This document shows, in pieces, positions 27,013-35,438 of a DNA stretch of 64,000 nucleotides; position 1 is the first letter of the stretch, and each line of letters starts with the position of its first letter. This DNA is from Streptomyces viridiviolaceus (GTDB taxonomy: Bacteria > Actinomycetota > Actinomycetes > Streptomycetales > Streptomycetaceae), in NCBI RefSeq assembly GCF_014650995.1, contig NZ_BMWA01000019.1, positions 43,798-107,797 on the forward strand. Reading direction: 5' to 3'. Position numbers and translations under genes: made by a program. A model generated the notes under the pieces. It had not been told where the DNA came from, searched no databases, and was given only the letters and a program-made list of their open reading frames with translations.

Positions 27013-27053
27013 CGGCCCGGTTCCCCGCGTGCGGAACGCGGGGAACCGGGCCG
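27013..27053. terminator. Strong 18-bp perfect hairpin downstream of nuoN
   Basis: CGGCCCGGTTCCCCGCGT (27013-27030) is perfectly complementary to ACGCGGGGAACCGGGCCG (27036-27053) around a 5-nt loop. It lies between the nuoN stop and the recQ start, both on the minus strand, so it should end the nuo transcript and keep recQ separate. It has no T-tract, as is common in high-GC actinobacteria. Confidence 0.85.
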
Positions 27054-27081
27054 CTGCCGTGCAGGGACGCGCGCCGCTGCG

Positions 27082-28740
27082 TCAGCGCACGAAGACTCCC
27101 GCCTGACCCGCCAGGTCCAGGAAGTACTGCGGCGCCACACCGAGCACCACCGTGACCGCCACACCGACGCCGATCGCCGTCATGGTCAGCGGGGACGGCA
27201 CGGCGACGGTCGGGCCCTCGGGCCGTGGCTCGCTGAAGAACATCAGCACGATCACGCGGATGTAGAAGAACGCCGCGACCGCCGACGAGATCACACCGAT
27301 CACGACCAGCGGGGCCGCACCGCCCTCCGCCGCCGCCTTGAACACGGCGAACTTGCCCGCGAACCCGGAGGTCAGCGGAATGCCCGCGAAGGCCAGCAGG
27401 AACACCGCGAACACGGCGGCCACCAGTGGCGACCTGCGTCCGAGCCCCGCCCACTTCGACAGGTGCGTCGCCTCGCCCCCCGCGTCGCGCACCAGCGTGA
27501 CCACCGCGAACGCGCCGATGGTCACGAACGAGTACGCGGCCAGGTAGAAGAGGACGGACGAGACACCGTCCGGCGAGGTCGCGATGACACCCGCGAGGAT
27601 GAAGCCCGCGTGCGCGATCGACGAGTACGCCAGCAGTCGCTTGATGTCGGTCTGCGTGATCGCGACGATGGCGCCGCCCAGCATGGTGACGATCGCCACG
27701 CCCCACATCACCGGCCGCCAGTCCCAGCGCAGGCCCGGCAGGACGACGTACAGGATCCGCAGCAGCGCGCCGAAGGCCGCCACCTTGGTCGCCGCCGCCA
27801 TGAAGCCGGTCACCGGCGTCGGCGCGCCCTGGTACACGTCCGGTGTCCACATGTGGAACGGCACCGCGCCCACCTTGAACAGCAGGCCCATGACGAGCAG
27901 CGCGGCGCCGACGAGCAGCAGTGCGTCGTTGCCCATGGTGTCGGCGAGCGCCGGGGTGACGTTCTGCACCGTGCCGTCGACGACCTGCGCGATCGTCCCG
28001 TACGACATCGAGCCCGCGTAGCCGTACAGCAGGGCGATGCCGAACAGTGTGAACGCCGAGGCGAACGCGCCGAGCAGGAAGTACTTGACCGCCGCCTCCT
28101 GCGACATCAGCCGCTTGCGGCGGGCCAGCGCGCACAGCAGGTACAGCGGCAGGGAGAAGACCTCCAGGGCCACGAAGAGCGTCAGCAGGTCGTTGGCCGC
28201 CGGGAAGATGAGCATGCCGGCCACCGCGAAGAGCAGCAGCGGGAACACCTCGGTGGTGGTGAAGCCGGCCTTGACCGCCTTCTGCTCGCCCTCGCTGCCC
28301 GGTACGGCCGCGGCCTGCGCGGCGAAGGAGTCGACACGGTTGCCGTGCGCCGCGGGGTCGAGCCGCCGCTCGGCGAAGGTGAACAGGCCGATCAGTGCCG
28401 CCAGCAGGATGGTGCCCTGGAGGAAGAGGGCCGGTCCGTCGACGGCGATCGCGCCCATCGCGGCGATGCGCGCCTTGGTCGTGCCGTATCCGTCCGCCGC
28501 CAGCGCGACGACCGCGGCGAAGGCGGCCGTGAGCGCGACGACGGACACGAACGTCTGTGCGTAGTAGCGGGACCTGCGCGGGACGAACGCCTCGATCAGC
28601 ACGCCGACGATCGCCGCGCCGACCACGATCAGGGTGGGCGACAGCTGCCCGTACTCGATCTTCGGTGCGTCGATCTTCGAGAGCGGTTCGGCCGCCGTCG
28701 CCGCTGTTGTCCACAGGCTGTGGACGGCTGTTGTGCTCAC
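27082..28740 (-). CDS. nuoN: NADH-quinone oxidoreductase subunit N
   Basis: A 552-aa antiporter-like membrane subunit of complex I that helps pump protons. About 14 helices; the conserved Lys/Glu-bearing helices of the proton-channel family are present (for example LLFKVGAVPFHMWTPDVYQGAPTP, split here as LLFKVGAVPF and HMWTPDVYQGAP). A roughly 30-residue loop near residues 130-155 is richer in Ala/Glu than in E. coli. Last gene of the operon; its GTG overlaps the nuoM stop (GTGA). Confidence 0.97.
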   Translation of the reverse strand: MSTTAVHSLWTTAATAAEPLSKIDAPKIEYGQLSPTLIVVGAAIVGVLIEAFVPRRSRYYAQTFVSVVALTAAFAAVVALAADGYGTTKARIAAMGAIAVDGPALFLQGTILLAALIGLFTFAERRLDPAAHGNRVDSFAAQAAAVPGSEGEQKAVKAGFTTTEVFPLLLFAVAGMLIFPAANDLLTLFVALEVFSLPLYLLCALARRKRLMSQEAAVKYFLLGAFASAFTLFGIALLYGYAGSMSYGTIAQVVDGTVQNVTPALADTMGNDALLLVGAALLVMGLLFKVGAVPFHMWTPDVYQGAPTPVTGFMAAATKVAAFGALLRILYVVLPGLRWDWRPVMWGVAIVTMLGGAIVAITQTDIKRLLAYSSIAHAGFILAGVIATSPDGVSSVLFYLAAYSFVTIGAFAVVTLVRDAGGEATHLSKWAGLGRRSPLVAAVFAVFLLAFAGIPLTSGFAGKFAVFKAAAEGGAAPLVVIGVISSAVAAFFYIRVIVLMFFSEPRPEGPTVAVPSPLTMTAIGVGVAVTVVLGVAPQYFLDLAGQAGVFVR

Positions 28741-30308
28741 TTGGCCGCCTCCACCTCGGGCCGGGGGTCCTTCTGTTGTACGTCGGACATGGTCTGCTTC
28801 ACCGCCGGGTTGACGATGTCCGTGACGGGCTTCGGATAGACGCCCAGGAAGATCAGCAGCGCCACCAGCGGCGCGACCACCACCAGCTCACGCACCCGCA
28901 GGTCGGGCATCGCCGACACCTCGGGCTTGACCGGGCCGGTCATCGTCCGCTGGTAGAGGACCAGGGTGTAGAGCGCGGCGAGGACGATGCCGAAGGTGGC
29001 GATGATGCCGATCACCGGGTACCGCGTGAACGTGCCGACCAGGACCAGGAACTCGCTGACGAAGGGCGCCAGGCCCGGCAGCGACAGGGTCGCCAGACCG
29101 CCGATCAGGAAGGTGCCGGCGAGTACCGGGGCGACCTTCTGCACACCGCCGTAGTCGGCGATGAGCCGCGAGCCGCGCCGGGAGATCAGGAAGCCCGCCA
29201 CCAGCATCAGCGCGGCGGTCGAGATCCCGTGGTTGACCATGTACAGCGTCGCGCCGGACTGGCCCTGGCTGGTCATCGCGAAGATGCCCATGATGATGAA
29301 GCCGAAGTGGGAGATCGACGCGTAGGCGATCAGACGCTTGATGTCGCGCTGGCCCACCGCCAGCAGCGCCCCGTAGATGATGCTGATCAGGGCCAGTACG
29401 AGGATGACGGGCGTCGCCCACTTGCTCGCCTCCGGGAACAGCTGGAGGCAGAAGCGGAGCATGGCGAAGGTGCCGACCTTGTCGACGACCGCCGTGATGA
29501 GCACGGCGACCGGCGCCGTGGACTCCTGCATGGCGTTGGGCAGCCAGGTGTGCAGTGGCCACAGCGGCGCCTTCACCGCGAACGCGAAGAAGAAGCCGAG
29601 GAACAGCCACCGCTCGGTGCCGGTCGCCATGGTCAGCTCGCCGCTCGCCCGGGCCTCGGCGATCTCGGTGAGCGAGAAGTTGCCCGCGACCACGTAGAGC
29701 CCGATCACCGCGGCCAGCATGATCAGACCGCCGGCCAGGTTGTAGAGGAGGAACTTCACCGCGGCGTAGGACCGCTGGGTGGAGGCCGCCTTCTCTCCGT
29801 GCTCGTGGGCCCGGTCCCCGAAGCCGCCGATGAGGAAGTACATCGGGATCAGCATGGCTTCGAAGAAGATGTAGAAGAGGAAGACGTCGGTGGCCTCGAA
29901 GGAGAGGATCACCATCGCCTCGACGGTCAGGATCAGGGCGAAGAAGCCCTGCGTCGGCCGCCACCGGCTGCTGCCGGTCTCCAGCGGGTCGGCGTCGTGC
30001 CAGCCCGCGAGGATGATGAACGGGATCAGTACGGCGGTCAGGGCGATCAGCGCAACGGCGATGCCGTCCACGCCCAGCTCGTACCGGACGCCGAAGTCCG
30101 CGATCCACGCGTGGGACTCGGTCAGCTGGTAGCGGTCGCCGCCGGGGTCGAAGCGGATCAGGACCGCGATCGCCAGCGCGAGCGTGGCCAGCGAGAACAG
30201 CAGCGCCAGCCACTTGGCCACGGTGCGCTTCGCGGCCGGCACGGCGGCCGTGGCGATGGCCCCGACGGCCGGGAGCACCGCCGTCGCTGTCAGCAGGGGA
30301 AAGGACAT
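28737..30308 (-). CDS. nuoM: NADH-quinone oxidoreductase subunit M
   Basis: A 523-aa membrane antiporter-like subunit of complex I with about 14 helices. Key family segments are seen: FFEAMLIPMYFLIG, FAFAVKAPLWPLHTWLPNAM and YASISHFGFIIMGIF. It forms one proton channel of the membrane arm. Starts 5 nt after nuoL; stop overlaps the nuoN start. Confidence 0.97.
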   Translation of the reverse strand: MSFPLLTATAVLPAVGAIATAAVPAAKRTVAKWLALLFSLATLALAIAVLIRFDPGGDRYQLTESHAWIADFGVRYELGVDGIAVALIALTAVLIPFIILAGWHDADPLETGSSRWRPTQGFFALILTVEAMVILSFEATDVFLFYIFFEAMLIPMYFLIGGFGDRAHEHGEKAASTQRSYAAVKFLLYNLAGGLIMLAAVIGLYVVAGNFSLTEIAEARASGELTMATGTERWLFLGFFFAFAVKAPLWPLHTWLPNAMQESTAPVAVLITAVVDKVGTFAMLRFCLQLFPEASKWATPVILVLALISIIYGALLAVGQRDIKRLIAYASISHFGFIIMGIFAMTSQGQSGATLYMVNHGISTAALMLVAGFLISRRGSRLIADYGGVQKVAPVLAGTFLIGGLATLSLPGLAPFVSEFLVLVGTFTRYPVIGIIATFGIVLAALYTLVLYQRTMTGPVKPEVSAMPDLRVRELVVVAPLVALLIFLGVYPKPVTDIVNPAVKQTMSDVQQKDPRPEVEAAK

Positions 30309-30313
30309 CGGTA

Positions 30314-32278
30314 TCAGACCGCCCTCATCAGCAGGGTCGCGGCGACGAGGATCGCCGCGCCGCCGAACATCGAGACCGCGTAACTGCGCGCGAAGCCGTT
30401 CTGCAGCCGGCGCATCCGCCCGGACAGGCCGCCGACCGACGCCGCCGTGCCGTTGACGACCCCGTCGACCAGGGTGTGGTCGACGTAGACCAGCGAGCGC
30501 GTGAGGTGCTCGCCGCCGCGGACCAGGACGACGTGGTTGAAGTCGTCCTGGAGCAGGTCGCGCCGGGCGGCCCGGGTGAGCAGCGAACCGCGCGGGGCGA
30601 CGGCCGGAACCGGGCGGCGGCCGTACTGCGCCCAGGCGGCCGCCACGCCGATGACCATCACGGCCACCGTGGACACCGTGACCGTCATGGCGCTGATCGG
30701 CGCGTCACCGTGGTCGTGCCCGGTGATGGGCTCCAGCCAGTGCAGGAAGCGGTCGCCGATGCTGAAGAACGCGCCGCCGAACACCGATCCGACCGCCAGC
30801 AGGATCATCGGGACCGTCATGACCCTCGGCGACTCGTGCGGGTGCGGCGGGGTGTACTCGCCGCGGGTCTCGGCCGCGGGTTCCACGTCCGGCTCGGCCG
30901 GGGACGGCGTCGGGGCGTTCCGCCAGCGCTCCTCGCCGAAGAACGTCATCAGCATCACGCGCGTCATGTAGTACGCCGTGATGGCGGCGCCCAGCAGGGC
31001 CGCGCCGCCGAGGATCCAGCCCTCGGTGCCGCCCTTGGCGAACGCCGCCTCGATGATCTTGTCCTTGGAGAAGAAGCCGGACAGGCCCGGGAAGCCGATG
31101 ATGGCCAGGTAGCCGAGGCCGAAGGTGATGAACGTGATCGGCATGTACTTGCGCAGTCCGCCGTAGCGGCGCATGTCGACCTCGTCGTTCATGCCGTGCA
31201 TGACCGAACCGGCGCCGAGGAACAGCCCGGCCTTGAAGAAGCCGTGCGTCACCAGGTGCATGATCGCGAAGATGTAGCCGATGGGGCCGAGGCCCGCGGC
31301 CAGCACCATGTAGCCGATCTGCGACATGGTCGACCCGGCCAGTGCTTTCTTGATGTCGTCCTTGGCGCAACCGACGATCGCACCGAACAGCAGCGTGACC
31401 GCGCCGACGATGGTGACCACCAGTTGGGCGTCCGGCGCGCCGTTGAAGATCGCCCCGGAGCGGACGATCAGGTACACGCCCGCGGTCACCATGGTCGCGG
31501 CGTGGATCAGGGCCGAGACCGGGGTCGGGCCCTCCATCGCGTCCCCGAGCCAGGACTGCAGCGGCACCTGGGCGGACTTGCCGCAGGCGGCGAGCAGCAG
31601 CATCAGGGCGATCGCGGTGAGCTTCCCCTCGCCCGCCTCGCCCGCGAGCCCGGCCTCCCCGTGGCCGCCGAGCACCGGCCCGAAGGCGAAGGTGCCGAAC
31701 CACAGGAACATCAGCATGATCGCGATCGACAGGCCCATGTCGCCGACGCGGTTGACCAGGAACGCCTTCTTGGCCGCCGTGGCGGCGCTGGGCTTGTGCT
31801 GCCAGAAGCCGATCAGCAGGTAGGAGGCGAGACCGACGCCCTCCCAGCCAACGTACAGCAGCAGGTAGTTGTCGGCGAGGACGAGCAGCAGCATCGCCGC
31901 GAGGAACAGGTTCAGGTAGCCGAAGAAGCGGCGGCGGCGCTCGTCGTGCTCCATGTACCCGACCGAGTACAGGTGGATCAGCGAGCCGACGCCGGTGATC
32001 AGCAGGACGAACGTCATCGACAGCTGGTCGAGCCGGAAGGCGACGTCGGCCTGGAATCCCTCCACCGGGATCCAGCTGAACAGGTGCTGCGTCAGGGTGC
32101 GGTCGTCGGCGCCGCTGCCGAGCATGTCGGTGAAGAGGACGACACCGATCACGAAGGACGCGGCGGCCAGCAGCGTGCCGATCCAGTGGCCGACGGCGTC
32201 CAGCCGGCGTCCGCCGCACAGCAGGACCGCCGCTCCGAGCAGGGGCGCCGCCACCAGCAGCGCAATCAGATTCTCCAC
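30314..32278 (-). CDS. nuoL: NADH-quinone oxidoreductase subunit L
   Basis: A 654-aa distal proton-pumping subunit of complex I. The core shows LYVGWEGVGLASYLLIGFW, KSAQVPLQSWLGDAMEGPTP and ALIHAATMVTAGVYLIVR; the C-terminal part contains the lateral amphipathic helix and the final anchoring helix (GGAAILVAATLLM). Start ATG at 32278, 14 nt after nuoK. Confidence 0.97.
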   Translation of the reverse strand: MENLIALLVAAPLLGAAVLLCGGRRLDAVGHWIGTLLAAASFVIGVVLFTDMLGSGADDRTLTQHLFSWIPVEGFQADVAFRLDQLSMTFVLLITGVGSLIHLYSVGYMEHDERRRRFFGYLNLFLAAMLLLVLADNYLLLYVGWEGVGLASYLLIGFWQHKPSAATAAKKAFLVNRVGDMGLSIAIMLMFLWFGTFAFGPVLGGHGEAGLAGEAGEGKLTAIALMLLLAACGKSAQVPLQSWLGDAMEGPTPVSALIHAATMVTAGVYLIVRSGAIFNGAPDAQLVVTIVGAVTLLFGAIVGCAKDDIKKALAGSTMSQIGYMVLAAGLGPIGYIFAIMHLVTHGFFKAGLFLGAGSVMHGMNDEVDMRRYGGLRKYMPITFITFGLGYLAIIGFPGLSGFFSKDKIIEAAFAKGGTEGWILGGAALLGAAITAYYMTRVMLMTFFGEERWRNAPTPSPAEPDVEPAAETRGEYTPPHPHESPRVMTVPMILLAVGSVFGGAFFSIGDRFLHWLEPITGHDHGDAPISAMTVTVSTVAVMVIGVAAAWAQYGRRPVPAVAPRGSLLTRAARRDLLQDDFNHVVLVRGGEHLTRSLVYVDHTLVDGVVNGTAASVGGLSGRMRRLQNGFARSYAVSMFGGAAILVAATLLMRAV

Positions 32279-32292
32279 GATTCAGCGACCCC

Positions 32293-32592
32293 TCACAGCT
32301 TCATCAGGCTGGCGTCGTCGACCGAGGCCGAGTGGCGGGAACGGAACAGGGACACGATGATCGCCAGCCCGACCACGACCTCCGCGGCGGCGACGACCAT
32401 CGTGAAGAAGGCGATGATCTGGCCGTCGAGGTTGCCGTGCATCCGGGAGAAGGCGACGAACGCGAGGTTGCAGGCGTTGAGCATCAGCTCGACGCACATG
32501 AACACGACGATCGCGTTGCGCCTGATCAGCACCCCGGTGGCACCGATCGTGAACAACAGGGCCGCGAGATAGAGGTAGTTGACGGGATTCAC
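32293..32592 (-). CDS. nuoK: NADH-quinone oxidoreductase subunit K
   Basis: A 99-aa membrane subunit of complex I with three helices; conserved helix-2 Glu lies in VFMCVELMLNACNLAF and helix-3 Glu in VVAAAEVVVGLAI. The GTG at 32592 overlaps the nuoJ stop (GTGA), so translation is coupled. Confidence 0.96.
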   Translation of the reverse strand: MNPVNYLYLAALLFTIGATGVLIRRNAIVVFMCVELMLNACNLAFVAFSRMHGNLDGQIIAFFTMVVAAAEVVVGLAIIVSLFRSRHSASVDDASLMKL

Positions 32593-33431
32593 TTCGACGC
32601 CTCCTCGGCCCGCTTGAAGTTCGCCGGTTCGATCGCGCCGCGTTCCAGCCGCTCCTCGGCACGCTGCTCCAGGGCCTTGAGGTCGTTGAGCGCCTCCGTC
32701 GACACGTCGCGGATCTGGCCCCGTTCGCGCAGCGTCTTGCTGACGGTGAGCTCGGACGGGGTGCCGTCGGGCAGCAGTCCCGCGATGTCGACGGCGTTGT
32801 GCCGGGCGTACACACCGGGGGCAGGCAGCGGCGGCAGGTACTTGCCGTCCCGGACGCGCTGCTCGGCCAGCTCGCGCTGGGTCTTGGCGCGCTCGGTGCG
32901 CTCGCGGTGGGTGAGCACCATGGCGCCCACCGCGGCCGTGATGAGCAGGGCGCCGGTGATCTCGAAGGCGAAGACGTACTTGGTGAAGATCAGGGACGCG
33001 ATGCCCTCGACGTTGCCGTTCGCGTTCGCCTGGCCGATTCCGCTGAACTCCTTCAGGGAGGCGTTGCCGATGCCGGCGATCAGCAGGATGCCGAAGCCGA
33101 GCCCGCACAGCAGGGCCAGCCAGCGCTGGCCCTTGATCGTCTCCTTCAGGGAGTCCGCCGCGGTGACACCGACCAGCATCACCACGAACAGGAACAGCAT
33201 CATGATCGCGCCGGTGTAGACGACGATCTGCACGACGCCGAGGAAGTAGGCGCCGTTGGCGAGGTAGAACACCGCCAGGATGATCATGGTGCCGGCGAGG
33301 CAGAGCGCGCTGTGCACGGCCTTCTTCATGAAGACGGTGCACAGGGCGCCGATCACCGCGATCGTGCCGAGGATCCAGAACTGGACGGCCTCTCCGGTGG
33401 AGGTGGAGTAGGCGGCGAGCTGCGCGGTCAT
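32589..33431 (-). CDS. nuoJ: NADH-quinone oxidoreductase subunit J with long C-terminal tail
   Basis: A 280-aa membrane subunit of complex I. The first about 185 residues carry five helices, including the conserved IVVYTGAIMMLFLFVVML helix with its pi-bulge region. About 95 hydrophilic residues follow (REAxERAKTQRELAEQRV-like, then PLPAPGVYARHNAVDIAGLLPDG and an Arg/Glu-rich end). The E. coli subunit has about 184 aa, so this tail is an actinobacterial extension. Start ATG at 33431 within ATGA shared with nuoI. Confidence 0.95.
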   Translation of the reverse strand: MTAQLAAYSTSTGEAVQFWILGTIAVIGALCTVFMKKAVHSALCLAGTMIILAVFYLANGAYFLGVVQIVVYTGAIMMLFLFVVMLVGVTAADSLKETIKGQRWLALLCGLGFGILLIAGIGNASLKEFSGIGQANANGNVEGIASLIFTKYVFAFEITGALLITAAVGAMVLTHRERTERAKTQRELAEQRVRDGKYLPPLPAPGVYARHNAVDIAGLLPDGTPSELTVSKTLRERGQIRDVSTEALNDLKALEQRAEERLERGAIEPANFKRAEEASK

Positions 33432-34069
33432 CGGCGGATCACCTTCTCCGACGCCGGTTCCTCCTCGCCGAACGTGGAGGCGGCCTCCTGGACGACCTCG
33501 CCCTTGGAGTGGGCGACCTGGCGGACCGTGCCGGGCGCGGCCTCGGTCACCAGGCCCCGGTAGTAGTCCTGCTCGTCCGTCCCCGGGTAGATGGCGTGCG
33601 GGGTGTCGACCATGCCCTCGTCCAGACCGGCGAGCAGCTGCTCCTTGGTGTAGATGAGGTCGGCGCGACTGGAGTCGGCCAGCTCGAACTCGTTGGTCAT
33701 CGTCAACGCGCGCGTGGGGCACGCCTCGATGCACAGGCCGCACAGGATGCAGCGGGCGTAGTTGATCTGGTAGACGCGGCCGTAGCGCTCACCGGGCGAG
33801 TAGCGTTCCTCGTCGGTGTTGTCAGCGCCCTCCACGTAGATCGCGTCGGCGGGGCAGGCCCACGCGCACAGCTCGCAGCCGACGCACTTCTCCAGACCGT
33901 CCGGATGGCGGTTGAGCTGGTGCCGTCCGTGGAAGCGCGGAGCGGTGGTCTTCTGCTGCTCCGGGTACTGCTCGGTCAGCCGCTTCTTGAACATGGCCTT
34001 GAAGGTCACGCCGAAGCCGGCCACGGGGTTCTGGAAACCGGGCTTGGTCTCCTTGGGCTCCTCAGCCAT
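33428..34069 (-). CDS. nuoI: NADH-quinone oxidoreductase subunit I
   Basis: A 213-aa peripheral subunit carrying clusters N6a and N6b: CVGCELCAWACP and CILCGLCIEACP each supply four [4Fe-4S] ligands. The ATG at 34069 has a perfect AAAGGAGG 6 nt upstream inside the nuoH 3' end (8-nt overlap). An in-frame codon further upstream gives a non-homologous extension and is rejected. A C-terminal extension of about 70 residues is hydrophilic. Confidence 0.97.
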   Translation of the reverse strand: MAEEPKETKPGFQNPVAGFGVTFKAMFKKRLTEQYPEQQKTTAPRFHGRHQLNRHPDGLEKCVGCELCAWACPADAIYVEGADNTDEERYSPGERYGRVYQINYARCILCGLCIEACPTRALTMTNEFELADSSRADLIYTKEQLLAGLDEGMVDTPHAIYPGTDEQDYYRGLVTEAAPGTVRQVAHSKGEVVQEAASTFGEEEPASEKVIRR

Positions 34070-35438
34070 CGGACGCCTCCTTTCCATCCGTAGATCCACC
34101 CAGAGGTCCGTCACTCTGAGTATCGGGCCCGCCACTGACAATCAGCTCCCGCTCGCGGCGCGGGCGGCGTCGCGGCACCGGCGGCAGTTCCTGCCCCGGC
34201 AGCGGCGGCACGGGGAACCCGCCGGCCATCGGGTCGAAGGCGACCGGCTCCTCGACGGGCCGGTCGGCCTGCTTGGCCTTGTCGCGGTACATGTCGACGA
34301 CGAAGGACAACAGCAGCAGGACCAGCACGCCGCCGCCGATGTAGAGGGCGATGTCGGCGAAGTCGTAGTTCTCGTTCCTGAGGGCCCGGACGGTGGCGAC
34401 GAGCATCAGCCAGACCAGGGAGACCGGGATGAGGACCTTCCAGCCGAGCTTCATCAGCTGGTCGTAGCGGACCCGTGGGAGCGTGCCGCGCAGCCAGATG
34501 AAGAAGAACAGCAGCAACTGGACCTTGACGACGAACCAGAGCAACGGCCACCAGCCGTGGTTCGCGCCCTCCCAGAAGGTGCTGACCGGCCACGGGGCCC
34601 GCCAGCCGCCGAGGAACAAGGTGGTGGCCACGGCCGCGACCGTCACCATGTTCACGTACTCGGCGAGCATGAACATCGCGAACTTGATCGACGAGTACTC
34701 GGTGTTGAACCCGCCGACCAGGTCGCCCTCGGACTCCGGCATGTCGAAGGGGGCGCGGTTGGTCTCGCCGACCATCGTCACGATGTAGAGGAGGAACGAG
34801 ACCGGCAGCAGCAGGATGTACCAGCGGTCGCCCTGCTGCTCGACGATCGCCGAGGTCGACATCGATCCCGAGTACAGGAAGACGGAGGCGAACGCGGCGC
34901 CCATCGCGATCTCGTAGGAGATCATCTGCGCGCAGGACCGCAACCCGCCGAGCAGCGGGTACGTCGATCCGGAGCTCCAGCCGGCCAGCACGATGCCGTA
35001 GATGCCGACCGAGGCGACCGCGAGGATGTACAGCATCGCGATCGGCAGGTCGGTGAGCTGCATGGTGGTGCGGTGACCGAAGATCGAGACCTCGTTGCCG
35101 GCCGGCCCGAAGGGGATCACCGCGATCGCCATGAAGGCCGGAATGGCCGCGACGATCGGCGCGAGGATGTAGACCGCCTTGTCCGCGCGCTTGACGACGA
35201 CGTCTTCCTTCAGCATCAGCTTCACGCCGTCGGCGAGCGACTGGAGCATGCCCCAGGGGCCGTGCCGGTTCGGGCCGATGCGCAGCTGCATCCAGGCGAC
35301 GACCTTGCGCTCCCAGACGATGGAGAACAGCACGGTCACCATCAGGAAGGCGAAGCAGAAGACCGCCTTGACGACGACCAGCCACCAGGGGTCGGTGCCG
35401 AACATCGAGAGGTCTTCAGCGGCGAGGTACGGGCTCAT
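34062..35438 (-). CDS. nuoH: NADH-quinone oxidoreductase subunit H
   Basis: A 458-aa membrane subunit that docks the hydrophilic arm and forms the quinone cavity. Eight or nine helices; the quinone-site sequence ERKVVAWMQLRIGPNRHGPWG and the loop PFDMPESEGDLVGGFNTEYS are intact. The last about 75 residues form a Pro/Arg-rich tail (VPPLPGQELPPVPRRRPRRE) not present in E. coli (325 aa). ATG within ATGA shared with nuoG. Confidence 0.97.
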   Translation of the reverse strand: MSPYLAAEDLSMFGTDPWWLVVVKAVFCFAFLMVTVLFSIVWERKVVAWMQLRIGPNRHGPWGMLQSLADGVKLMLKEDVVVKRADKAVYILAPIVAAIPAFMAIAVIPFGPAGNEVSIFGHRTTMQLTDLPIAMLYILAVASVGIYGIVLAGWSSGSTYPLLGGLRSCAQMISYEIAMGAAFASVFLYSGSMSTSAIVEQQGDRWYILLLPVSFLLYIVTMVGETNRAPFDMPESEGDLVGGFNTEYSSIKFAMFMLAEYVNMVTVAAVATTLFLGGWRAPWPVSTFWEGANHGWWPLLWFVVKVQLLLFFFIWLRGTLPRVRYDQLMKLGWKVLIPVSLVWLMLVATVRALRNENYDFADIALYIGGGVLVLLLLSFVVDMYRDKAKQADRPVEEPVAFDPMAGGFPVPPLPGQELPPVPRRRPRRERELIVSGGPDTQSDGPLGGSTDGKEASDG